A stretch of DNA of 20,499 nucleotides from Branchiostoma floridae. Lineage: Eukaryota; Chordata; Leptocardii; Amphioxiformes; Branchiostomatidae. Below, in pieces: positions 8,447 through 16,649 of the stretch. Every line of letters starts with the position of its first letter. Positions within the stretch are counted from its first letter, which is position 1. Location of the stretch: NCBI RefSeq assembly GCF_000003815.2, contig NC_049981.1, forward strand, positions 9,078,959 through 9,099,457, read 5' to 3'. The notes under the pieces were generated by a model. The model was not told the DNA's origin and did not search any database. It saw only the letters and a program-made list of their open reading frames with translations. The translations under genes and the position numbers were made by a program.

Positions 8447-8910
8447 ACTTAACACGAATATACTTACTCACTTACTCCGTAGCATACTCCGGAGCAGTTT
8501 TTTTTTTTACTCCGGAGCAACACGTATAGCCGCTCCAAAGCAATGATTCACTGCATGTACATATAGATGGCATATGTTTATATGTACATGACAAATATAC
8601 ATACTTACAACAAATATACTTACTCACTTACTCCGGAGCATACTTCGGAGCAGTATTTTTACTCCGGAGCAGTGTTTTTACTCCGGAGCAACAAGTATAC
8701 TTACTCCAAAGCAATGTTTCACTGCATTTACATATAGATGGTATAGGGTCGTACGTACATGACAAATAAACTTACTTTCAACAAATATATACTTTCTCAC
8801 ATACTCCGGAGCATACTCCGGAGCAGTGTTTTTACTCCGGAGCAACAAGTATAGTTACTCCAAAGCAATGTTTCACTGTATGTACATATAGATGGTATAT
8901 GTCCGTACGT
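8447..8910. repeat. Tandem repeat of ~156-173 bp built on the palindrome CTCCGGAG
   Basis: Three units are aligned by TACTTACTCAC-type leaders and TACTCC(G)GAGCA blocks at about 8473, 8629 and 8802. The perfect 8-mer palindrome CTCCGGAG occurs at 8487, 8510, 8631, 8662, 8681, 8804, 8816 and 8835, with degenerate forms (CTCCGTAG, CTTCGGAG, CTCCAAAG) between. Each unit then contains a CAAAGCAATG...TTCACTG and an ACATATAGATGG segment. The middle unit has one extra ~19 bp palindrome block. No coding content. Confidence 0.85.
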
Positions 8911-8928
8911 AAAACTACCCTTAACGAT

Positions 8929-9240
8929 CATAATAGATAAAAATAAAGAAAAAGTAAGGTAAACCTTACGACCAGGGCAAATAAGGGCATGTCTCACACG
9001 AGGGGGTGGGGCGGTGTTGGGGGGTGGGGTGTAAGAATTACCTTGGTGGGTAAGAAGGTCCGCCTGAACCTTAGTTGATCAAAAAAAATAGATAAGATAA
9101 AGAAACTGTAAGGTATACCGGCGTAGAGGCTTGCAACCAGGCCAGATAAGGGCATGTCTCACAAGATGGGCCGGGGGGGTCATTGGGGGGGGGGGGGGGT
9201 CATTGGGGGGTGTCATAGTTACCTTGGTGGGTCAAACGGT
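8929..9240. repeat. Duplicated segment with long G runs
   Basis: About 8929-9077 and 9086-9240 share GATAAAATAAAGAAA-like starts, AAGGGCATGTCTCAC, then G-rich tracts, then TTACCTTGGTGGGT. The second copy carries an uninterrupted run of 15 G at 9185-9199 flanked by shorter runs with CATT spacers. Four or more G runs in each copy make G-quadruplex formation likely. Confidence 0.75.
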
Positions 9241-9249
9241 CAACTTGAC

Positions 9250-10163
9250 CCCTGTTTCACCCCGACCAGAGCTCAGAAAAATACCCATAGACTAGGCCGT
9301 CAGACGATAACCTCTGACCTGCACCACCTTGCACCGCCTGAATAATAATAGTCAGCGTGTCGCTACTATACTACTGACCTCGTATGCTCTCATCTGCCTT
9401 GGCGGACATGTATCACTCCTAGCACCGTAGAGGTGCAGGGGATCCGGAGTCCCTGATGTAAAAGTGAATTTGATACTGAAACGTTTATGATAAGTTATAG
9501 ATATCGATAATAGGTGTGCTAGAGTTGCAGTACATATAATGATGTATCAGAATGTAGTCTTTCTTTTGATATCATCAGTTAAGTTCCTCGGCTTTGCTCT
9601 TGGTAGTTGTAGGTTCTAGTTCTTTTACTTTGAGACTTTGAGGATTTATTTTGTTGTTTGACGCGTGATGTGATTGTAATATTTTGTTGCTGTCATTGAA
9701 TCAAATATTTTGTAGCCTTTGTTTTCCCTCTTTTTTTCTTTGTACCGATCTTGTTGTGATTTGATTTGTTGTCAGGTTCGACGTGTATTTTTGTTCGTTC
9801 ACTCGGACTGTACATTCCTATATGACGTGTTTACTTGTTTGTAAGCGTGCTGTGTTGGCAGTGGTTGTACGAACCTTACTAAGAGGTTACTGTCACATAG
9901 TTTTGGTCTACCTGTACTTTTCATTCGTCCACTTTTGCCCACGTGGCAGTTCTCTAGTCACTGTGTTGATTAGGCTGTTAAGTAGATATTTCCGACGACA
10001 GTGGACAATTTGTTAACTAGTTTTATAAACTGTACGCTTGGGTGATAGCGCACGCCGCCACCCGACCGACTGGTCCAGTTTTAATTTTGTTACTGACCCA
10101 AGACACCTTAATTAGACTGAAATATTGATGATCGCTGAAATTTTGAGTTGGTCGTCGGCAGTC
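9250..10163. other. Gene-free region with strong T-over-A asymmetry
   Basis: By hand count, 9541-9960 is about 45% T and 17% A on the plus strand, and the line at 9721 has 34 T and 5 A in 60 bases. No frame, exon or RNA gene is supported. A purine-rich patch near 9431 (AGGTGCAGGGGATCCGG) followed by a TG start and a T-rich body is compatible with the 3' end of a retroelement, but I could not find matching ends or a target duplication. Confidence 0.5.
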
Positions 10164-10394
10164 AAAGGTGCACTCTCACTGCGCACTTGCGTCAAGCTTG
10201 CATCACTGCGGGGTTCGTTCCCTGCATCACTGTTTTGTTATTTTCTCTGATTTGTTTTAGATATTGCGTAATACGTAAAAGTATGACTTAGAAGATAACA
10301 AAATACACAAAACGTAATCTCTGAAATTCGTTGAGTATTTTTCCAACCCCGCTGTGACGCAAGCTTGACGCAAGTGCAGTGAGAGGGCACCTTT
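10164..10394. mobile_element. 231 bp MITE with ~50 bp terminal inverted repeats
   Basis: The left arm (10164-10215) begins AAAGGTGCACTCTCACTGC and runs through CTTGCGTCAAGCTTGC to GCGGGGTT. The reverse complement of the right arm (10345-10394) begins AAAGGTGCCCTCTCACTGC and runs through the same blocks to GCGGGGTT, with a 2-base indel and a few substitutions. The interior is ~130 bp, AT-rich and non-coding, so the element would be mobilised in trans. No clean target duplication is visible. It abuts the left edge of the exon-bearing duplication. Confidence 0.88.
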
Positions 10395-10405
10395 ACTTCG
10401 CACGG

Positions 10406-10738
10406 AATTTTTGTTTACATAAAGTTGTAGGTACTTTAGTACTTGACGTAATGTTCCGCCGGGATTTCTTTGTCTTATCTACATGTGATATTGTCTCTTT
10501 CTCTCGACTTAAATGAATGTTCCAGTAATAACCATCTCTTTTAGATAAAAGGCAAACCAATGTTGATTCTCGGTGAACGGCAGGAAATGGCTTCAATGTA
10601 TTTATGCCTATTCTTTCTCTGTTCGCACAGGTAGCATGGCCACCTGCGCAATGACTTGAGAAGGACTTCACTGCTTAGAGCATAAAGGTGAGACTAACAA
10701 TTCGTTACAGAGGAAGGTAAAGGACAAAACGCGTTGGC
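10406..10738 (+). repeat. Left copy of a tandem duplication carrying a small exon
   Basis: Matches 10855-11205 from TTTTGTTTACATAAAG through GGCAGGAAATGGCTTCAATG, the splice acceptor tract, the exon, and on to GCGTTGGCCCA. The offset is 449 at the left end and 465 at the exon, owing to small indels. This copy's exon is broken. Confidence 0.85.
10631..10687 (+). pseudogene. Decayed duplicate of the small exon
   Basis: Corresponds to the intact exon at 11096-11154. It keeps the acceptor (TTCGCACAG|GTAGC), the ATG and the donor (AAAG|GTGAGA), but is two bases shorter. After ATGGCCACC the frame meets TGA within a few codons. The splice sites look usable, so it could still act as a poison or untranslated exon. 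Confidence 0.65.
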
Positions 10739-10854
10739 CCATAGCCAGGGACAACGTAAAAGATAATGTCTTATAGTGGTAAATATGAGCACCTCGAGAC
10801 AAATTATAGTGTATTTGTCGTTATCTGTTAATACGTCCATTTAACCACTCATGG

Positions 10855-11205
10855 CATTTTTGTTTACATAAAGTTTTAGCTACTTGGCGTCATGTTCCGC
10901 CGGATTTTTGTACTTGTAGCCTGATCTACAATATACAAGTAATATTCTCTCCTTTTTGACAAGACTCATATGTCCAGAATGAATATTCCAGTAACGAACA
11001 GTTGTTTTGCATAAAAGGCAAAGCAATAAGTTCCTCGGTAAACGGCAGGAAATGGCTTCAATGTATTTATGCCTATTCTTTCTCTGTTCGTACAGGTAGC
11101 ATGGCCACCCGCGGCAGCAGACTTCAGAAGGAATTCACTGCTCAGAGCATAAAGGTGAGATAGACTAACAGTTCGTTACAGAGAAATGTCAAAATGCGTT
11201 GGCCC
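10855..11205 (+). repeat. Right copy of the tandem duplication (intact exon)
   Basis: Partner of 10406-10738. Upstream parts have diverged more than the ~100 bases around the exon, where the polypyrimidine tract and flanks are almost identical, suggesting constraint or recent conversion there. Confidence 0.85.
11096..11154 (+). CDS. Small coding exon, start of a two-exon frame
   Basis: Bounded by a polypyrimidine-rich acceptor (TTCTTTCTCTGTTCGTACAG) and a donor AAG|GTGAGA. From the ATG at 11101 it encodes MATRGSRLQKEFTAQSIK and ends in phase 0, joining cleanly to the exon at 12858. Because a good acceptor lies only five bases before the ATG, there must be an upstream exon, either untranslated or coding (the frame is open back to the acceptor). 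The peptide is basic and amphipathic. I do not recognise the family; the RLQKE start loosely resembles E2 enzyme N-termini but the next exon does not continue that fold. Confidence 0.55.
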
Positions 11206-11254
11206 ACAGCCTCACCTCACCTCACCGGTCCCATAGCCTCATCGGCCGTAGAGG

Positions 11255-11680
11255 CAGCAATACATACCAAAAATCATGAAAATCCGTTGTTCCCTTCTTG
11301 AGTTATCGTCTTCAGAAGTTTTTGACAAAAATGCCCCTGCTATCCCAAACTAGACGCTAGGGGGCCCAAACTTATGTCACTAATTCCTGAGCACAAGAGC
11401 TATCTAACACCCAAAAATCGTGACCATAGCTTGTTCAGAACACGAGATAGCAAACCCGGAAGTTGTGCTGCAGTACCAAGAGAAGCCGCTAGGGGGCCCA
11501 AAATCTAATCATTTCCAGCTTTCATCACACACTACCAACACACCAAGTATGAAACCAATTCACTTTGCCGTTCTTGAGTTATTTTGTTTACACACAGACA
11601 CACACACAGACAGACAAACGCAGGGTAAACTAGAGTTCGGCGACCTCATACCTCCATGAAAATTTAGAGCTTTCGTAACT
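11255..11680 (+). repeat. Intronic repeat family, copy 1
   Basis: Shares with copy 3 (12285-12710) long blocks such as GAAAATCCGTTGTTCCCTTC, TTGAGTTATCGTCTT, CTAGACGCTAGGGGGCCCAA, GAGATAGCAAACCCGGAAGT and a CACACAGACAGACAAAC microsatellite-like tail. The body is high in conserved motifs and low in coding. The repeated conserved core plus simple-sequence tail suggests a dispersed non-autonomous element, but ends and target duplications are not clear. Confidence 0.85.
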
Positions 11681-11779
11681 TTCATGCAATTGACTAACAC
11701 ATTAACATAATTTATGCATGGTGTTGTTCATCATTGACTAACGTACACATGTCACAGTTATAAAATTCCCATTATTAAT

Positions 11780-12235
11780 CATAAAGCAGTTTTGCAATTT
11801 TTACATAAATTATGCAAATAAGTTCCTCATTACCATATTTGGTATCTGCTTATATTCCACATATCGTAATTAACCTGTGTTACATGTATTGAGGTCCAGT
11901 TATTGAAAACAATGGAACTATACAATTTCCTCATTAATTATGCAAATTAAGTCCTCATTTGCATAACATGTATATCATTATGAACATCTTTGCCTAAGCT
12001 ACCCGCATGCCTGAAATGCAGGCAATCCATCGTTTCTTTCTGCAGTTATCCTCTTTGGAGTGTCTTGACAAAAACACCCATGCAGTTCCACAATTAGATG
12101 TTAGGGGGCTGAAACTTGCCCCACTTTTTCATGACACCAAAAGCTATCTACCACCAAAATATCAAGACCATAGCATGTCTGGAACAAGAGATACATTGAA
12201 AAAAATGCTATGATAGAATATTCTCATTAATTATG
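11780..12235 (+). repeat. Intronic repeat family, diverged copy 2
   Basis: Carries the family's leader motifs (TCATTAATTATGCAAAT, GCCTAAGCTACC) and body motifs (TTGACAAAAACACCCATGCA, TTAGATGTTAGGGGGCT, AAGAGCTATCTA-like), with more substitutions and a missing tail. The open frame through it is accidental. Confidence 0.7.
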
Positions 12236-12710
12236 CAAATGTACTCCTGTTTTGCATGATTAGTATCTTATCTTGTAAAACATTGTCTAAGGTACCTACA
12301 TACCAAAAATGATGAAAATCCGTTGTTCCCTTCTTGAGTTATCGTCTTTAGAAGTTTTTGACAAAAATGCCCCTGCTTTCCCAAAACTAGACGCTAGGGG
12401 GCCCAAACTTATGTCACTTATTTCTGAGCACAAGAGCTATCTAAAACTTCAAAATCGTAACCATAGCTTGCTCAGAACATGAGATAGCAAACCCGGAAGT
12501 TGCGCTGCAGTACCAAGGGAAGCCGCTAGGGGGACCAAAATCTAATCATTTCCAGCTTTCATGACACCCTACCAACACACCAAGTATGAAACCAATCCAC
12601 CAAGCCGTTCTTGAGTTATTTTGTTTACACACAGACAGACAGACAGACACACAGACACACAGACAAACACAGGGTAAAATATAACCTCCATGACATTTCA
12701 TGGAGGTAAA
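12236..12710 (+). repeat. Intronic repeat family, copy 3
   Basis: Direct copy of 11255-11680, offset about 1036 bases, preceded by the TTATGCAAAT leader and ending in a CACACAGACAGACAGACAGA tail. Three head-to-tail copies fill the 1.7 kb intron of the small gene. Confidence 0.85.
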
Positions 12711-12737
12711 TATAACCTCCATGACATTTCATGGAGG
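12685..12737. repeat. Two tandem hairpins at the end of repeat copy 3
   Basis: CCTCCATGA-CATT-TCATGGAGG occurs at 12685-12706 and again at 12716-12737, 31 bases apart. Each is a perfect 9 bp stem with a 4-base loop. Copy 1 has only the left half (CCTCCATGA near 11651). Confidence 0.85.
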
Positions 12738-12857
12738 CAATAAGACACTGAATCTTGTTTATATATAGGAAGAGCATACATACACAGAACATCTTGTAAC
12801 AGAGGAGTGTTTATGCCACTGATACATGTATGTTATTTTGTCTCTTTGTACCCACAG

Positions 12858-13001
12858 GTGAACTTCTCCATGACTCAGGATAGAAAAGGAATTCACAGGC
12901 TAGCACGAACCCCGGCCACGGAAGAATTGGGGTCTGCTCCGATATCACCCAAGAAACATCGAATGCAGCATCACAGCGAAAGCAAAAAGAAACGAAACTA
13001 A
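12858..13001 (+). CDS. Terminal exon of the small gene, basic C-terminus
   Basis: The acceptor TTTGTACCCACAG precedes GTG at 12858. The 47 codons run in phase from the exon at 11154 to TAA at 12999-13001. The peptide contains SMTQDRKGIHRLARTPATEE, then SAPISPKKHRM and a final SESKKKRN, a run of lysines and arginines typical of a nuclear localisation signal, with SP as a possible proline-directed phosphorylation site. With the first exon the product would be 65 residues. Three AATAAA signals follow within 65 bases, which supports this as a real last exon. The family is unknown to me. A longer protein with more upstream exons is possible. Confidence 0.6.
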   Translation: MNFSMTQDRKGIHRLARTPATEELGSAPISPKKHRMQHHSESKKKRN

Positions 13002-13004
13002 TAG

Positions 13005-13065
13005 AATAAATGAAGCAAAGGTCACACAAATGCTCATGACACAAAACATACAAATAAAGAATAAA
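13005..13065 (+). terminator. Cluster of polyadenylation signals
   Basis: AATAAA occurs at 13005, 13053 and 13060, the first only four bases after the TAA at 12999-13001. This places the 3' end of the small gene here. Confidence 0.6.
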
Positions 13066-13740
13066 ACCCTCCAACAAAACAACACTTCTATCACACAGTA
13101 AGACTTTGAAAAAGAAAGAAAAGCATTATGCAGTCAAATTTAAAGTAGTCGGTATATCTTAAAAGTCTACCGTACCAAATGCACGGTGAATCTCATCTTT
13201 TCTTTATCATCAATGTGTTTGACATATCTGAATAACTGTATCAATTACATGTCCAAACATATCATTCTTCATTTTAAGAAGTTAGAACTTCTCCAAAAAC
13301 ATCGACAAACGTGACATTTTGGTCTTAAGTAACATCTAGAAAGCTCTTGAAAACCCTTAAAAAGCTGCAATATTGTATAAAAACTACGGCCTATGCTATG
13401 CCCAATGAATTAAATCACAGTTTCTCATTCTTATGTGCAAACGCCGATCCCACAAGGTGTTGCCAAAAACGAATTCCCAAGGGAATGCGTTCGTGGACAT
13501 ATAGAATTCCTGGCCACTCAATCGCAGTACTATACCAACGGCTCCGCCCCTGAGGCGTCGCCAAAAAAAAGTGCCTCCAGAACCCCTATCATTTGTTGTT
13601 TGAGCAAACAGACAAACAATAATCGAATAACTTCTCTCCGTGTAATATTTCCGACTTCTACTATATCTGCGCGATTCAACCTCTGCTTGGAGAGTAACTG
13701 ATTTCCATATTTTCTGCTTCTGTGCAAATACTTCGACCTC
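13066..13740. other. Intergenic spacer
   Basis: No supported gene. A small palindrome AGAAGTT-AG-AACTTCT lies near 13277, and a GC-box-like CTCCGCCCC near 13542 may belong to the promoter to the right. Confidence 0.5.
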
Positions 13741-13811
13741 ATTGGTCAGAAGTAGAGACTGAAAGGCAGATTCAAAATGGCGGTGGTCCAGTAACCGCTC
13801 GATGCAAACGT
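13741..13811 (+). promoter_or_regulatory. TATA-less promoter and untranslated first exon
   Basis: ATTGG (inverted CCAAT box) at 13741 is followed about 30 bases on by TCAAAATGGCGGTGG, which matches the YY1/TISU-type initiator seen at many housekeeping genes. About 50 bases further is a donor-like TTTTG|GTGAGTATTT. The ATG within the motif opens only five codons (ATGGCG...CAGTAA), so this exon is probably untranslated or the ATG belongs to a short upstream frame. Confidence 0.5.
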
Positions 13812-14669
13812 GTGGTTTTGGTGAGTATTTTCGGAAATTTCTACATTGTCTGTGACTGTCATTAACGGGAAAAATACGTAACAGATGAAGGAATAGATGT
13901 CTTAAATATTTAGGAGATATCGTGTAGACTTATCCTAAAAAAAGACGCAAAACGACTGACATCGTTTCATCTGCTGTCGTCTGACAATAAGGGTGTCAGA
14001 TTTGACTTGCACGGGTGTCAGATTTGGCGCCCATTTTAGGGAACTCCATTCGGTTTCACTGCCAAACAAACTGTACACTTTGCCCAAAATACGTTAAAGC
14101 AAGGGTTCATTTATCAATGAAGATTGATTTGCTCTTGTACTTGTAGTACGAGCTGAACTGTGTGCCATGTGGCTTGCTATAAAATGTCATTGTTTTGATG
14201 CATGCGCTCAGTCACTTCACATTTCTTTCATTTGATCTTCCACAAATTCAACAACTTACTATAAAGTTAACTATTCTCAGAACGGAAAGGCTGAGCTTTC
14301 TGTATGGCCGGAAAATGTGCTGCTATTCATCCATCTGTGTGGCAATATGAGCAAAGTTTTTTTTAGTGTATGGCTACTTTGTTTTGAAGCTGCCCCCCTC
14401 CCCTGTCTACCAGTTCCAAAAGAGTTCGGAGACCTCATACCTCCTGAAACTATTTAGACCTTTTTTTTAGATGTTGTGTCTTTAACATTTACAAACTTCA
14501 TGCATGGTGACATTCACATTTAACTAATTTACATATACATCACACATCATGCATTTATATATATATATTTTTGCATCAAGTACTTGTTTGCAGGTCTTAT
14601 TATTATGTTTATCTTCATGGAAGGTAAACATACTGTTTTTGCTCTGTTTCCTTTCTACAAACGAATAAG

Positions 14670-14746
14670 GCCAATGACCTGGACCAGATGACTGCCACTA
14701 TGGTCACCAAAGAAGCAGACACCCTGTGCTGTTCGGTTACATACTG
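14670..14746 (+). CDS. Candidate internal exon, unknown protein
   Basis: A 77-base open stretch follows a long pyrimidine tract and AG (ACGAATAAG|GCC) and ends at ACTG|GTAAAG. It encodes about 26 residues including ANDLDQMTATMVTKEADTL and two cysteines (CCSVTYW). It could be the second exon of the gene whose promoter lies at 13741. The sequence just before the exon belongs to a repeat family also seen at 15583, so the acceptor may be repeat-derived. No family recognised. Confidence 0.35.
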
Positions 14747-14879
14747 GTAAAGTAGCAAATGGCTTTAAGTTTTATATAGCTTAGCACAGAGCTGAAGTTT
14801 AGGGGTCAGGTCACTAAACATAAATGTGTTGGAGTAAGAATAAACATAACTGTAGTCACTGTTAGGCCAAGTGGATCTG

Positions 14880-14925
14880 TGAAGGTAGACATTATATATT
14901 TGCTTGCAAATGTCGCCTTTCTAGT
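14880..14925 (+). repeat. Hairpin repeat, same family as the window end
   Basis: GAAGGTAGACATT...TATTTGCTTGCAAATGT matches 20457-20499. Both fold around ATTTGC-TT-GCAAAT. Confidence 0.7.
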
Positions 14926-15049
14926 TTTTATAACTTTCTGTTTTGTTGCACCTGCCTTAGAATAGATACGTAGTTACATATTTTGAAGTCTTGTAATTGG
15001 AAAACACTGAAATTATAGAGTTTCCTACTAGTAGTTGATGATGCAAATT

Positions 15050-15300
15050 TCCATAATTCTTGTGCTTTGGAAGAAGTTACATCAGTTTTGGCCTCTTAGT
15101 GTCTAGTTTTAGAATTGCAAGGAGTATGCGAGGAGTATAACTCAAGAAAGGGATAATGTCTTGTCATAATTTTTGTTGTGTAAGTAGCTTAGACAAAGAT
15201 GTACACAGTGAAATAGAAATTATGGAAAATAGAGGGAAATTAAATTAATTTAAAGTGTAATTAATGAGGATATTGTGTGATGCCATTGTGTCTCATTATA
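15050..15300 (-). repeat. Inverted, diverged copy of the intronic repeat family
   Basis: The reverse complement shows the same order of motifs: CCTCATTAATTA, ATCTTTGTCTAAGCTACTTA, CCCTTTCTTGAGTTAT and AAAACTAGACACTAAG. It is a fourth family member, in the opposite orientation to the three at 11255-12710. Confidence 0.7.
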
Positions 15301-15581
15301 TTAGTTTGACTCTGAGGCATTGCTAACGTAGTACAAATTTTGAATTGTGCAGCTGAAGGCCACAGGGCACCAGGGAAGTATCAATTGTTAGTACCCTGGT
15401 CATATGTGCCAGCTCAGAGTTGTGATTGGGTCAGCTCAGATAGAGGAGGTAATCTCCAAGAAGATGTGAGGTAGTCTCCAAGCAGATGTGAGCAGGTAAT
15501 CTCCAAGCAGATGTTAGGAGGTAATGTGCACATAACGTCCAACCAATGAGGATATTGTGTGATGCCATTGTGTCTCATTAT
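15263..15581. repeat. 37 bp direct repeat pair flanking a 245 bp insert
   Basis: AATGAGGATATTGTGTGATG and the following 17 bases occur identically at 15263-15299 and 15545-15581, 282 bases apart. The insert holds the minisatellite at 15448-15523. Confidence 0.85.
15448..15523. repeat. Minisatellite, three units of 22-25 bp
   Basis: GGTAATCTCCAAGCAGATGT-type units start at 15448, 15470 and 15495, with a fourth start at 15520. Confidence 0.85.
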
Positions 15582-15582
15582 T

Positions 15583-15960
15583 ATGTTACCTTCACAGAAG
15601 GTACATACTGTTTTTGCTCTGTTTCTTCTTCTTTTCCGCACAAATAAAAAACATGAATATCTCCGAAACTAGACCTTGGAATATCTCGTAATTCAGCAAG
15701 CTGGTAGGTCTGCACATAAGACACTGCACCTTGGTCATTTGGTCCCCTAAAGATACCAAAAAATGATTTTATGGGGCAAAAAAGGGTGAAAAAACTAGCA
15801 ATTTTAACACAAAATCGAACTTTCGAGCCCCAATAGAACTTTGGAACTACGTTCCAAGGACCCGAGGTCAACGACCGGTAGCTATGGAACCCGCCCGGGA
15901 GATATGGAACATGGTGTTCGAACGAGGTCAACGACCGCTGCTAAGCAACACGGACGTGTC
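15583..15960 (+). repeat. Dispersed repeat with GAGGTCAACGACCG doublet
   Basis: The leader ACATACTGTTTTTGCTCTGT also occurs at 14627, so this is part of a dispersed family. The right half repeats GAGGTCAACGACCG at 15864 and 15924 and TATGGAAC between, and contains GGAAC-TAC-GTTCC. Minus-strand open frames through here are not convincing as genes. Confidence 0.5.
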
Positions 15961-16325
15961 CGCCCGTCAAATGATGATGACTTCATCTTGCTTTAGACGG
16001 CCTGAATTGAGCCAGAAGCCGTCCTCTGAATGATTTGTGGAATTCATTTTGCCAAGAAGTAATAAGAGATCAAGAAATTCACAGAGCTTTGACTTTATTT
16101 TGCCGAATATCGGCACCCTTTGCAATCAAATTCAAGGAAGGTAGAATGAAATTGAGCGCAGGCAGAATGAAATTTAATGCCCCCAAAGTATCAAAATGTG
16201 TCTCGGTCTAGGTCAGTTCTAAGTATTTGTTTCAATACTTTCCTTGATTTTGTTTAAGCTATAGGTTTTGCAACCTGCACAAGCCAGTTTTACCATGAGC
16301 CATCCAAACATTGTTCAGATTGAGT
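15961..16325. other. Gene-free spacer
   Basis: Only a short internal repetition is seen (GTAGAATGAAATT and GCAGAATGAAATT about 22 bases apart near 16140). No gene supported. Confidence 0.5.
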
Positions 16326-16470
16326 CGAGGCGGCGGCGGTGGCGGCGGGGCGGCGGCGGCCGGGGCGCCCGGCGCGGTGTTCTCGCCAGGATTTTGTCAC
16401 AGCGTCGGGGCAGGAGGCCGGGGTCCAGGGGTGGGGGGCTGTACGGCCCAGGGGGGCGAAGCCCCCCTTA
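16326..16470. repeat. GC-rich block ending in a very stable hairpin
   Basis: A CGG-repeat tract (16329-16360) leads into G-rich sequence and then AGGGGGGC-GAA-GCCCCCCT at 16450-16468, a perfect 8 bp stem closed by the GCGAAGC mini-hairpin loop, which is known to be exceptionally stable in DNA. The open frames here (arginine/glycine runs) are compositional artefacts. Confidence 0.8.
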
Positions 16471-16649
16471 AGCTCTTGCATTTTAGGCTAATCAGAAGGC
16501 TTATTCTATCAGTTTTTAGGGCCATATCTACGATAATCGTAGCAGTCACTTAACTTCTTTTCAGCAGTTTAACTTAGCAGTATTTCGGGTCAAAGAGTCA
16601 AAGACAACTAAAAACTCATAAACAACAAACTTTACTCAGCTCTCAAACT

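Noticed and set aside
9431-10140. Solo LTR of a Ty3-type retroelement
   Set aside because: A purine-rich patch and T-rich body fit loosely, but there are no matching ends, no poly(A) signal in place and no target duplication.
16268-16553. Arginine/glycine-rich frames
   Set aside because: They arise from CGG-repeat composition.
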